Source: an uncultured Bacteroidales bacterium
GTDB lineage: Bacteria; Bacteroidota; Bacteroidia; Bacteroidales; Bacteroidaceae
Direction of reading: 5' to 3'
Length of the DNA stretch: 64,000 bases
NCBI GenBank assembly: GCA_937898885.1
Contig: CALDKD010000013.1
Coordinates: 62,001-126,000 of the forward strand
The notes beneath the pieces are model-generated. The model had not been told where the DNA came from, did no database searches, and was given only the letters and a program-made list of their open reading frames with translations. The position numbers and the translations under genes were made by a program. Positions 8,655 through 17,251 of this stretch are shown here, piece after piece. Position 1 is the first letter of the stretch. Every line of letters begins with the position of its first letter.

Positions 8655-10178
8655 TTAATGCTTGAAATGTCTGAAACCGGTAACAGCCATAGTCATATTG
8701 TGCTGCTCACAATACTCCACAGACTCATTGTCGCGGATAGAGCCACCCGGATGAATCACGTTCCTCACACCAGCCTTGTCGGCAAGCTCAACACAATCCG
8801 GGAACGGGAAGAAAGCATCGCTGGCCATTGCCGCGCCTGTCAGGTCAAAGCCAAATGAGTGAGCCTTGTCAACGGCCTGCCTCAGGGCATCCACTCTTGA
8901 TGTCTGACCTACGCCGCTTGCAAGCAGCTGCTTGTCCTTTGCAAATACTATAGAGTTGCTCTTGCTGTTCTTTACAATCTTGTTCGCAAAGAGCATATCC
9001 TGAATCTCAGCGTCGGAAGGAATCCTTGAGGTAACCATCTTGAGCTCCTCCGGAGTCTCAATCTTGGTATCCTTCTCCTGCACCAGAATTCCGTTCATTG
9101 CGGTACGGAACTGAACCTTAGGCAGGCACTGCTGCTTGCGCACAAGGATGATGCGGTTCTTCTTCTGACCAAGAATCTCAAGAGCCTGAAGGTCATAGTC
9201 AGGAGCTATGATAACCTCAAAGAATATCTGGTTAATCTCCTGGGCAGTCTCCTTGTCAACCGGCACATTGGTAATGAGCACGCCACCGAAAGCCGATACA
9301 GGATCGCCGGCCAGAGCAGCCTTCCAGGCATCCAGCAATACAGGACGTGAGGCCAGGCCACAGGCGTTGTTATGCTTCAGGATGGCGAATGTAGTCTCGT
9401 CAAACTCATCAATAAGCTCAACCGCCGCGGTGATGTCCAGCAGGTTGTTGTATGAGATCTCCTTGCCGTGAAGCTTGTCGAACATAGCATCGAAATTGCC
9501 ATAGAACAAGCCCTTCTGATGCGGATTCTCGCCGTAGCGCAGAGGCATGCACTCGTCAACGGCATAGCGGAAATGACCGTCCTCGCCGGCGCCGAAGTAA
9601 TTGTAGATAGCGCTGTCGTACTTGGATGATACCGCGAAAGCCTCCTTTGCGAACCAGTTGCGCTGCTCCAGAGTAGTCTGGGCGCCGCTGTTCTTGAGTA
9701 TGTCTGCCAACGGCTGATACTGTGCCTTGCTGGCGACAATCACAACATCGTTGTAGTTCTTTGCACCCGCGCGGATAAGCGAGATGCCGCCTATGTCAAT
9801 CTTCTCTATGATGTCCTGATGTGCGGCGCCGCTCGCTACGGTAGCCTCAAACGGATAGAGGTCAACAATCACAAGATCAATCTCCGGGATATCGTAATTC
9901 ACCGTCTGAACCATATCAGACTCCTCCTCCCTACGACAGAGGATTCCGCCGAAGACCTTTGGATGCAATGTCTTAACCCTGCCGCCAAGGATTGAGGGAT
10001 AGCCGGTAAGCTCCTCAACAGCCTGGCAGGGAACTCCCAGTGACTCAATAAAGCGCTGCGTTCCGCCAGTAGAGATAAGTTTCACACCTTCAGCGTGGAG
10101 CGCTGAGATAATCTCATCCAGACCGTCCTTATGATAAACCGAGATGAGTGCCGATGAAATCTTCTTGATATCTGCCAT
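8655..10178 (-). CDS. purH: Bifunctional AICAR transformylase / IMP cyclohydrolase
   Basis: A 507-residue cytoplasmic enzyme for the last two steps of purine synthesis: formylation of AICAR with 10-formyl-THF, then cyclisation to IMP. The N-terminal MGS-like cyclohydrolase domain (about 1-145) has LISTGGTQRF and GGRVKTLHPKV. The transformylase domain follows, with RYGENPHQ and the catalytic KHNNACG motif near the middle, and FPFPDCVELADKAG near the end. It is the first gene of the operon with mreBCD-mrdA-rodA. A weak -7-like element lies upstream at 10210-10217. Confidence 0.96.
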   Translation of the reverse strand: MADIKKISSALISVYHKDGLDEIISALHAEGVKLISTGGTQRFIESLGVPCQAVEELTGYPSILGGRVKTLHPKVFGGILCRREEESDMVQTVNYDIPEIDLVIVDLYPFEATVASGAAHQDIIEKIDIGGISLIRAGAKNYNDVVIVASKAQYQPLADILKNSGAQTTLEQRNWFAKEAFAVSSKYDSAIYNYFGAGEDGHFRYAVDECMPLRYGENPHQKGLFYGNFDAMFDKLHGKEISYNNLLDITAAVELIDEFDETTFAILKHNNACGLASRPVLLDAWKAALAGDPVSAFGGVLITNVPVDKETAQEINQIFFEVIIAPDYDLQALEILGQKKNRIILVRKQQCLPKVQFRTAMNGILVQEKDTKIETPEELKMVTSRIPSDAEIQDMLFANKIVKNSKSNSIVFAKDKQLLASGVGQTSRVDALRQAVDKAHSFGFDLTGAAMASDAFFPFPDCVELADKAGVRNVIHPGGSIRDNESVEYCEQHNMTMAVTGFRHFKH

Positions 10179-10209
10179 TATACAATAAGCGTTAGTTACA
10201 CATTTTTCG

Positions 10210-10217
10210 CGAAATTA
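10210..10217 (-). promoter_or_regulatory. Possible -7 element of the purH operon
   Basis: On the minus strand the bases read TAATTTCG, one mismatch from the Bacteroidota -7 consensus TAnnTTTG, about 32 bases before the purH ATG. I find no good -33 TTTG at the right spacing, so this is a weak call. Confidence 0.35.
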
Positions 10218-10363
10218 CTAAAATAATGCCACACTCGCAGTAACCATATACTTCTGTTAACATAAAGTTTTCAACCAGATTATGCACATAGTACCGGCAA
10301 CCGCCGTGAGAGGCATCATGAAAAAGAACGATTCCACGCGCAAAAAGGCACACGCTCCCAACC

Positions 10364-10433
10364 CGTTCATTTCATTATTTGAAACGAACGAAATAAGGCC
10401 TCATCACGTTCGTTTCAAATAATGAAATGAACG
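10364..10433. repeat. Perfect 27-bp inverted repeat whose arms are themselves palindromic
   Basis: The arms at 10364-10390 and 10407-10433 are exact reverse complements separated by 16 bases. Each arm is also an imperfect palindrome: CGTTCRTTTCA, a 5-base centre (TTATT or AATAA), then TGAAAYGAACG, with one mismatch per arm. This gives four half-sites. It lies between the terminator of the symporter gene and the purH promoter region, about 150 bases upstream of the latter, and has no T-tract. Such a doublet of inverted palindromes resembles either a paired operator or a REPIN-type repeat. No second copy was spotted in the window. Confidence 0.9.
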
Positions 10434-10464
10434 CTGCGAGGCCTCAGGTCAGTTACTGCAAGGC

Positions 10465-10507
10465 CGGGTCAAGGGAACCGGGTCATGGGGGACAGGTACT
10501 TGACCCG
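10465..10507. repeat. Palindromic intergenic repeat, copy A
   Basis: CGGGTCAAG at 10465-10473 and CTTGACCCG at 10499-10507 are exact inverted repeats. The interior GGGTCATGGGGGACAGGTAC is related to copies at 47963-47984 and 53390-53411, which share the pattern GGGTCAnnGGnACAGGT. It sits directly beside the symporter terminator. Confidence 0.6.
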
Positions 10508-10508
10508 C

Positions 10509-10540
10509 AAAAAACAAGGGCGGAGATTGCTCCGCCCTTG
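10509..10540 (-). terminator. Intrinsic terminator of the GPH symporter gene
   Basis: An 11-bp perfect stem (CAAGGGCGGAG at 10515-10525, CTCCGCCCTTG at 10530-10540) with a 4-base loop is followed on the minus strand by six T residues (10514-10509). It begins 30 bases after the symporter stop codon. Confidence 0.93.
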
Positions 10541-10570
10541 CCTGGATTCATATCTCAACGTAATCGGGGA

Positions 10571-11980
10571 TTATTTCTTGGCTTTTTCCTCAATAGCCTT
10601 ATTCATCTCATTGAGCTTCTCGTCTGTAAGAGGATACTTGTAAATCAAATATGCCACTAAGAGAAGAAGAAGAGCCGGAATGATGGTGGTGAACCACAGA
10701 ATGGCATTCTGAACTGTTGCGTTATAATCGCTCAGGTGAGTATAGTAAGCATTTACCGGCGCGCTGATGAACGATGCCAGGAAGACCACGATGAATATGC
10801 CGAGCACAAGCTGCAGGCACTTGTTAGCCTTGAACTCCTGCCACATCTCACCGAATGTGACTGGCTTCTCAGGAGTAGTGGTGATGTTCTCCTTGCTGCC
10901 AAGGAAGCAGAATGTTAGAAGAACGAAACCGACAATGGCAAAGATGCAGGTAACGGTAAACCAAGCCTTGGGATCGGTTGGCAGCGCTGACTCCTCGCTG
11001 GCAAGATTGAAGCCGATAGCGGTCATAGCCCAAGGAGTGATGAAACCGGCCAGGGAGAAGCCAGCCTTGAAAGCGACACCTGCAAGAGCGTTTACCGTTG
11101 CGGCAGGACGGTTACCGGTGCGGTACTCAGCCTCGGTGATAACCTCGGGAACGAGAGCCCACATCAATGAGCCAACAAGCAGACCTACACCTGTCAGAAC
11201 CTTAGCGGCCTGTACAAGAGTATTGCATTCCTTGACGTCAAAGAACTTGCCGATTATAAACAGTGCGATGAAACCAATCAGACCAATTGAGAGGAGCAGA
11301 TAATATAGTCCCTTCTTGCCGAACAGTTTCTTCAATATCGGAAGTGATGGAAGAATAATGAATGCGGGAATTGTACCGATAGCCATAAACACAGCCTGAT
11401 TCCAGTCAACCGCAATACCTACAATCATTGCAAGTCCTATAGGGAAGCCTGCCTGAACCACAATCTGACCGATGTTTGCGCAGACCATACGGGTAGAGGT
11501 AAGAATCAGGACCTCATCGTTGTCGCGGGTCATACTGGCCATGATTGAGCCGTAAGGTATGTTCACTACAGAGTAAATCATACTGAGAATGGTATAGCTG
11601 GCTGTAGCATATACAATCTTCATACCTGCCGACCAGGTTGCGGCTGCCGGAAGCATAAGAAGACAAGCGGCAACGGTAAGGGGAATACCACCATAAAGAA
11701 GGTATGCGCGATACTTTCCCAACTTTGGATTATGGTTATCAATGTATTTTCCTACTACCGGACTCCAGAAACAGTCAAGGAGACGTACAGCAAGAATAAG
11801 TCCGCTTACGAAAGCAGGACTGATCTTCAATACTGTAGTAAGATACAGCATCAGGAAGCATGCAACTGTCTGGAAAATGAGGTTCTGGGCAAGGTCACCT
11901 GTACCAAATGCTATGCGCTGGAACCAACTTAGCTTGTAAAAGCCCTTAGAAGCGTCGAGGGCCGATGTCTTATTAGCCAT
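10571..11980 (-). CDS. GPH-family (MelB-like) glycoside:cation symporter
   Basis: A 469-residue inner-membrane transporter with about 12 hydrophobic segments. The family signature is clear in the N-terminal half: RLLDCFWSPVVGKYIDN followed by LGKYRAY (about 67-92), matching the conserved Asp/Gly/Lys/Arg pattern between helices 2 and 3 of the GPH (MFS_2) family. NIPYGS (about 137-142) is also typical. Members carry melibiose, xylosides, arabinosides or glucuronides with a cation. It has its own promoter and terminator and lies just downstream of the SusCD/fasciclin locus on the same strand, so it may import that system's oligosaccharide products. The substrate is inferred, not shown. Confidence 0.88.
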   Translation of the reverse strand: MANKTSALDASKGFYKLSWFQRIAFGTGDLAQNLIFQTVACFLMLYLTTVLKISPAFVSGLILAVRLLDCFWSPVVGKYIDNHNPKLGKYRAYLLYGGIPLTVAACLLMLPAAATWSAGMKIVYATASYTILSMIYSVVNIPYGSIMASMTRDNDEVLILTSTRMVCANIGQIVVQAGFPIGLAMIVGIAVDWNQAVFMAIGTIPAFIILPSLPILKKLFGKKGLYYLLLSIGLIGFIALFIIGKFFDVKECNTLVQAAKVLTGVGLLVGSLMWALVPEVITEAEYRTGNRPAATVNALAGVAFKAGFSLAGFITPWAMTAIGFNLASEESALPTDPKAWFTVTCIFAIVGFVLLTFCFLGSKENITTTPEKPVTFGEMWQEFKANKCLQLVLGIFIVVFLASFISAPVNAYYTHLSDYNATVQNAILWFTTIIPALLLLLVAYLIYKYPLTDEKLNEMNKAIEEKAKK

Positions 11981-12008
11981 ATAATGCGAATTAAATTGTT
12001 TATTAGTG

Positions 12009-12016
12009 CAAACTTA
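12009..12016 (-). promoter_or_regulatory. -7 element of the symporter promoter
   Basis: The minus strand reads TAAGTTTG, an exact match to TAnnTTTG, 28 bases before the symporter ATG and downstream of the preceding operon's terminator. The -33 region lacks a clear TTTG. The placement implies that the symporter is transcribed separately from the upstream locus. Confidence 0.6.
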
Positions 12017-12053
12017 ATGAAAAAATCCTATATGGCATCACGAAGACACAGAT

Positions 12054-12085
12054 AAAAAAGCGGGCGGGAAAAACTTCCCGCCCGC
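12054..12085 (-). terminator. Intrinsic terminator at the end of the SusCD/fasciclin locus
   Basis: An 11-bp perfect GC-rich stem (GCGGGCGGGAA at 12060-12070, TTCCCGCCCGC at 12075-12085) with loop AAAC is followed on the minus strand by six T residues (12059-12054). It begins 31 bases after the stop of the 1058-residue secreted protein. Confidence 0.95.
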
Positions 12086-12116
12086 CGATATTCAGAATTT
12101 AATCTGTCTCAAGGAA

Positions 12117-15100
12117 TTAATAGAGAACCTTGATAGCCTTGCCGTTCTGAACCTTAATCATAAGGCCCTTCTGAGCGTCAGACTTAACACCGTTGATGTT
12201 GTAGAATGTAGCGTCACCGCTCTCAATCTCCTCAGCGTCAACAACTGTGATAGCCTCGCTGATCTCCTTATCAACCTCTGCGATAGCAGCCTCATAGTCG
12301 AAGCCCTCGAGAGCACCGGTCATATAGAGTCTGAAGTCATCAAGTCTTGCCCAAGCTGATACACCAACGTGGTTAGCCTTGATTGACATTGTGCCATCCT
12401 CAACCTTGATACCGTTCAGAGCGATGTCTGAGAGATCCTGAGTAGCACCAGCTGCAACGGTGTCACCGTTAGCGGTCAGGTACTGGTTAGCGATGTTGTC
12501 CTCGCCACCACCGAATGTCAGACCAAGAGTGAAGATACCGTTAGGCAGATCGGTAGCCTCCTGCTGGAGATAGAAGCTTGATGTCCAGTCAGCACCTACC
12601 CAACCACCAGTAGCAAAGCCTTCCTCAACGTAGCCACCGTACTCGCGGTTGTCACCAGGAGCAAAGCCCTCGCCGCACATTACGCTACCGGCGGTGCACT
12701 CGATGGTCCAACCTGGGAATACTGTTGTCCAAGCGCCTGAGTTAAGAGCCCATCTGTTGCGGCTTGCATATGAATAGTACTCCTCCTTGATCTCCTTATT
12801 AAGCTGGCCGGTGAAGTAGAGGCTGGCGTTGGTAATGAAGCCAGTTGCATCGATAGAATCGATAGACTCACCATTAGCAAGCTTCTTGTAGATTTCCTTC
12901 TTAGCCATCAGCTTCAGAACCTTGGCAAGCTTCTGGTTGTCCTCAGTGTTGTTGGCAACCTGTGAGCCAAGATCACCCTGCGGATCAAGCAAGAAGCCGA
13001 GATCTGAGAGCAGGTCAGCAAGAGACTTGATCTGAGCAGTTGTAACGTTGATGGTAGTGAATACCTTGTAAGCATTCTTATACTCACCGTTCAGCTCATC
13101 AAGAGCAGCCTGAACCTCGTCATTTGACAAAACAGTCAGATCAAGGGCGGCAGCCTTTGCGTAAGCAGCGCTAAGAGCCTCATACTCAGCGTATGCAGCA
13201 TAATCAGCATTGTCCTCAAGGTATGCGCTTACATCATCAAGGGCAGTAAGGAAGTTGTCGATGTTTGTCATACGCTTGTTCATAGCGTCTGAACCATCGT
13301 CAAGAGTCTTGGCAGCAGCCTCGAATGCTGAAGGAGCGGTATTGTTGGCAAGGAATGCCTTTGGCTCATACTGAGCGACTGTAGCCTTGAACTCCTCGAA
13401 TGCAGCGCCACCGTAGTTCTCAACGTCGCTCTCGCAATCCTCGATAACGCTCTGTGCGTTCTCGTATGCGGTAGCAAGAAGAGTATAGCTCTTGTAAGCC
13501 TGAGTTGTGGTATCGCTGAGATCCGGAGTACCGAATGAGAGAACGAAGTCAAACTCCTTACCCTCCTTAGCGCCGTCAGCTGCTCTGGTAGGATCGTCCG
13601 GGTTAAGGGCAAGAGCCTTCCAAACCTTGAAGTTTACATTGCCGTCCAAGCCCTCCGGAAGAGCGAACTCAACATTCTTATAGGTATCATCGGTATAGCC
13701 GACACAAGTAAGGTCGCGCTGTCTTGGGTTATTCTCGTCAGCCGGGATAACCAGGGCGACACCACTCTTTCCTGCATATACAGGCTTGTTGAACTCAACG
13801 ATGATGCTCTTGTTGCCAGCACCAAGACCGAATGAGCTAGGCTCTGGATTGGTAGTTACAACTGAAGGAGGAAGAAGGTCTCTTCTAACTGCAGAGAAAG
13901 GTCTTGGAAGAGCTGTCTCATTCTCGAAGTCAGGAACAATCTTGCCATCGGCAATCCACTCAGCATCGTTTGCTCTCGGGAAGAGAGTCTCGCTTGTATA
14001 TTTCAACTTGAACTCCTCTGGGAGAACGCTGTTATAAAGGCTGAATCTTACATTCTCGTAGTTCTCAAAGTCGTCATCAATCCAGATGTAGAGATATCCG
14101 TCATTGTGGAACTCAGCAGCAATGATGAGGCCCTCATCCTTGAGTGACATATCACCGAAGAACGGATCATAAGCAATAATATCATAAGCATCGGCAGGTA
14201 CCTCAACCTGACCTACACCGTCAGAGTTGGCAATATCCTCAAGGTTGGTCTGATAACCGAAGTTAACGCGGAGAACGTCACCGTTATACTCAGCGCCGCC
14301 AATCCATGAATTCAAGAGGGTAATATCATCAACCTGGTATGTTGAGTGCGGGCCCTGGAATGAGAAACGAAGGAAGTATGTGTCAGGCTGAACAATCCAA
14401 CCCCACTTTGCGTTGGTGGCTGAATCAAGATTCTCGTTGTCAGCGAACTGCTTCTGGGTCTCCTCGTCGAACTGAGCTCTGCGTGCCCACAGCTCACCTC
14501 TCCACTCATCGGTCCACCAATAACCATTCTGATGAACAGCGTGGTTGGCGATTGAGTCGTTGGTGTAGTAAGTCATGTAGCTGTAACGATACCACTGTGG
14601 CTGGCCACCATCTGGAACTGCAGGAAGGTCTGAGCCCTTGATAATCTGGGTCCACTCAGGTGCACCTTGGCCACCGTTAGTTGTGAAAGCCTTCTCTGAG
14701 TTGTACCAACCGCGCATAAGACGGAGGTCTACCTGAGCGCTGTCAACATCACTTGTCATAAGCATGTAGTACTGTACGCGATAAGAATGGTTATCCTGAA
14801 TCTTAAGTCCACGTACGAATACATTTGCCTCATAATCATTGGTGACACCAGGAGCACCACCCCACTGGTTGAAACCGTATGAGCTCGGACCGGATACGTA
14901 CTGCATATAGTACTCACCGCCATTACCGCCAAGATCCTTCAAAGTAGAGCTGTGCTTACCGGTAGCATCTCTCTCAATGCTTACAGCGTCAATACGCTGA
15001 TCTGGATTGTTGACTGGGGCAATAGCATGGTACAGAGGAATAATTGTATCAACTTTCAGCAAGCCGTTCTTGTGAGTGTTGACATCCCATGTACCATTGC

Positions 15101-15293
15101 CATCAGTCTTGCCGATGTAATACTCGAGATTGATGATACTGTCCGCAGGAACTGAGTCCGTGAAGAAGTCCAATCCATTCTCAAAGTCTTCGCCCCACAT
15201 CCACCCGGTTGGCTTGTTATCGTTCTGTGCCTGAACGTTGCCAAGTCCAAGAAGCATCAGTGATGCGGCAAACAATAAGTTAAGTTTTTTCAT
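12117..15293 (-). CDS. Large secreted protein of unknown function ending a SusCD locus
   Basis: A 1058-residue protein with a clear signal peptide (MKKLNLLFAASLMLLGLGNVQAQ, cleavage after AQA/Q near 22). I do not recognise the whole protein. Residues about 30-340 look like a beta-rich carbohydrate-binding/jelly-roll region with many aromatic residues (YYMQYVSGPSSYGFNQWGG). About 480-590 is Ig-like. About 600-750 is an acidic alanine-rich helical region resembling FIVAR modules. About 840-1000 looks like a further ligand-binding beta domain. The C-terminus, YNINGVKSD...GLMIKVQNGKAIKVLY, resembles the short conserved end segment of many Bacteroidales surface proteins. No glycosidase motif was seen, so a surface glycan-binding role is the best guess. 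It follows the second SusD in the operon and ends at a strong terminator. Confidence 0.75.
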   Translation of the reverse strand: MKKLNLLFAASLMLLGLGNVQAQNDNKPTGWMWGEDFENGLDFFTDSVPADSIINLEYYIGKTDGNGTWDVNTHKNGLLKVDTIIPLYHAIAPVNNPDQRIDAVSIERDATGKHSSTLKDLGGNGGEYYMQYVSGPSSYGFNQWGGAPGVTNDYEANVFVRGLKIQDNHSYRVQYYMLMTSDVDSAQVDLRLMRGWYNSEKAFTTNGGQGAPEWTQIIKGSDLPAVPDGGQPQWYRYSYMTYYTNDSIANHAVHQNGYWWTDEWRGELWARRAQFDEETQKQFADNENLDSATNAKWGWIVQPDTYFLRFSFQGPHSTYQVDDITLLNSWIGGAEYNGDVLRVNFGYQTNLEDIANSDGVGQVEVPADAYDIIAYDPFFGDMSLKDEGLIIAAEFHNDGYLYIWIDDDFENYENVRFSLYNSVLPEEFKLKYTSETLFPRANDAEWIADGKIVPDFENETALPRPFSAVRRDLLPPSVVTTNPEPSSFGLGAGNKSIIVEFNKPVYAGKSGVALVIPADENNPRQRDLTCVGYTDDTYKNVEFALPEGLDGNVNFKVWKALALNPDDPTRAADGAKEGKEFDFVLSFGTPDLSDTTTQAYKSYTLLATAYENAQSVIEDCESDVENYGGAAFEEFKATVAQYEPKAFLANNTAPSAFEAAAKTLDDGSDAMNKRMTNIDNFLTALDDVSAYLEDNADYAAYAEYEALSAAYAKAAALDLTVLSNDEVQAALDELNGEYKNAYKVFTTINVTTAQIKSLADLLSDLGFLLDPQGDLGSQVANNTEDNQKLAKVLKLMAKKEIYKKLANGESIDSIDATGFITNASLYFTGQLNKEIKEEYYSYASRNRWALNSGAWTTVFPGWTIECTAGSVMCGEGFAPGDNREYGGYVEEGFATGGWVGADWTSSFYLQQEATDLPNGIFTLGLTFGGGEDNIANQYLTANGDTVAAGATQDLSDIALNGIKVEDGTMSIKANHVGVSAWARLDDFRLYMTGALEGFDYEAAIAEVDKEISEAITVVDAEEIESGDATFYNINGVKSDAQKGLMIKVQNGKAIKVLY

Positions 15294-15355
15294 AAACTTG
15301 AGTTGTTAGTTAATAAATAGGTTAAAAACACATAATTCAAAATTAATATTCAACA

Positions 15356-15377
15356 CCTGCCGGACTAAGCCGGCAGG
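15356..15377 (-). other. Hairpin between susD-2 and the downstream secreted-protein gene
   Basis: CCTGCCGG (15356-15363) pairs exactly with CCGGCAGG (15370-15377) around a 6-base loop, 10 bases after the susD stop on the minus strand. It is followed by TGTTGAATATTAATTTTG rather than a T-run, so it is more likely an mRNA-stabilising or partial-attenuation hairpin than a full terminator. Confidence 0.6.
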
Positions 15378-15386
15378 CAGGAATTG

Positions 15387-17246
15387 TTACGGTAACGGCA
15401 TATACCAGGCACTGTTGTATTCCGTAGGATTGGTACCTGTAAGTTTTGCCCTGAGAGCCTCGTCATAACCTCCGTCAGTATCACGCTTGGCAACTCTCTC
15501 AGCAAGGAAGGCATTGTCGCTGTAGCACTTCTGCTCAGCTCTCTCGCCTCTGTGCATTGAGAATCTGATAAGGTCTCCGAAACGGTTACCCTCGAACGCA
15601 GACTCAAGAGCAAGCTCGTCAATGAGGTACTGCTCCACCTCATCCATCTGCTGCTTCTTCAATCTGATCAGAGTTGTGTCAGGAATGCTCGCATAGTCCT
15701 CAGGAACGAATGTATGCAGCACGTAAGTAGTATCCTTGTGAGCATGGCCGCAGCCTCTGCTGTGGATACCCATAGTATTGCTGGCAGGTGAGGGATTACC
15801 TGTAGTGGTGTGGTCATCATACGGGTAGAAGCCCTGATTTGCACCAAGGTACGGGAAATCAATAATGTTCTTTCCTTTTGCCATGTCTTTCTCGTAAGCG
15901 CCTATATAGGTCTCGTCGTAATTCACATAATTTGCCCATTCGTCAGCCAGTCCATACTTCAGCACGGCAAAGGCGGCCTCCGGGTAGCCGGCATAATTCA
16001 AAGCCTCGGCAAGTCGCAAATATACAAGGTCTAAACGATAAATACAAATTTTAGTGGCATTGAATTTGTTAATTCTCTGCTTTGATGTATTATACACCGC
16101 GCTAAGTTTCTCATCCTCAATATCATTGTCAAGGAACAAGATTGTGGAGAGACGCAAGTCACCGCGGTCAAGCTCGCTGAGCTGCATTGCCTCCTGCTCT
16201 GTAAGATAGGTGGTTACATCGTCACGTCCATTGTAGAGGCAGTATGTCTGGCTAGTTGAGAGTTTACGCAAAGCCTTTGATGCGGTTGCCTTGTAGTAGT
16301 ACTGGTTATTCTCTGTTGAATTGAATATGTCAACCAACTCACTTGTCACGCCCTTCCAATACTCATCCTCCATAGGAATGTAGGTAATCTGCTGAAGCGC
16401 ACTCTGCGAGCCGAACAGAGAGTTATAGGAGTCGCTCTTATAAGACCAGGTATTGGAACCCCACCAGATATGCTCATAACCGGTGCTCTTGTACTGACCT
16501 ACTCTGCAAAGATAGTCATGGTAGTACTTGGCAGCCTTCTCATAATAGCCTTCACCGGCCCAGAGGCAAAGATCGCCAAGGATAAGACGGACAGGGATGA
16601 AGAACAGCTGTGAGTTGTCGTGAGTATCAATACCTCCGTAGTTCGGCATCTCCATATCTACGTATGACTCGAGTTCCGGAATCAGTTCCTGTGCAATCTG
16701 CTTGATGTCAAGACTTTCATACTTCTCAGCTACAGCGTCGGCACCGTTGTCAATAGGAACTGTTACAAAAGGAACCTTGCCATAGGCCTGTGCAAGCTGA
16801 AGATATGTCCAGGCGCGGTATGCCAGAACAACCGCATACTCCTTGCGGAATATGTAGTCGTTATTCATCTTTAAGTTGAGATCGGCATTCGCAAGGAAGT
16901 AGTTGCAATTGTTGATTACAGCATAATAGTCAATCGGATTGTTGTATGAGTTCTCGCCGGTCACTGAGAAGGTGCTGATTTCCTTCAGGTCTGAGGATGC
17001 CAGATCATTCAAAGTGACCAGATCACCACGAACCTCACCCAACAGCACCGTACGGTCTGCTATCTTCTGCATCTTCTGGATAATTCCAAGAACCGAATAT
17101 ACGGTATCAGTGGCTGCGTCCAGTTGATGATCCTGCTCGAACATAACTATAGTGGATGATGTGGAAAGCATCTTCTCACAAGAGGTAAATCCCAGAAGTA
17201 CTGCGCAGAGAACTGCTGATATAATGGATTTCGTTTTCATTGTCAT
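15387..17246 (-). CDS. SusD/RagB-family outer-membrane lipoprotein (second pair)
   Basis: A 619-residue SusD-like lipoprotein. The signal peptide ends in the lipobox GFTSC with lipidated Cys23 (Cys21 if the second ATG is used). The SusD N-terminal region has the usual helical character (NNCNYFLANAD and VVLAYRAWTYLQLAQAYGKVPFVT, about 110-160), matching the TPR part of RagB/SusD. The C-terminal third contains LRLAEALNYAG and FGDLIRFSMHRGE, the conserved closing motif. SusD proteins form the lid of a SusC transporter and bind ligand at the cell surface. It starts five bases after the stop of the second SusC, so the two form a pair. Confidence 0.92.
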   Translation of the reverse strand: MTMKTKSIISAVLCAVLLGFTSCEKMLSTSSTIVMFEQDHQLDAATDTVYSVLGIIQKMQKIADRTVLLGEVRGDLVTLNDLASSDLKEISTFSVTGENSYNNPIDYYAVINNCNYFLANADLNLKMNNDYIFRKEYAVVLAYRAWTYLQLAQAYGKVPFVTVPIDNGADAVAEKYESLDIKQIAQELIPELESYVDMEMPNYGGIDTHDNSQLFFIPVRLILGDLCLWAGEGYYEKAAKYYHDYLCRVGQYKSTGYEHIWWGSNTWSYKSDSYNSLFGSQSALQQITYIPMEDEYWKGVTSELVDIFNSTENNQYYYKATASKALRKLSTSQTYCLYNGRDDVTTYLTEQEAMQLSELDRGDLRLSTILFLDNDIEDEKLSAVYNTSKQRINKFNATKICIYRLDLVYLRLAEALNYAGYPEAAFAVLKYGLADEWANYVNYDETYIGAYEKDMAKGKNIIDFPYLGANQGFYPYDDHTTTGNPSPASNTMGIHSRGCGHAHKDTTYVLHTFVPEDYASIPDTTLIRLKKQQMDEVEQYLIDELALESAFEGNRFGDLIRFSMHRGERAEQKCYSDNAFLAERVAKRDTDGGYDEALRAKLTGTNPTEYNSAWYMPLP

Positions 17247-17251
17247 AATAA

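Noticed and set aside
15356..15377. Hairpin after susD-2 as a full terminator
   Set aside because: No T-tract follows, and the downstream gene has no obvious promoter of its own, so read-through is likely.
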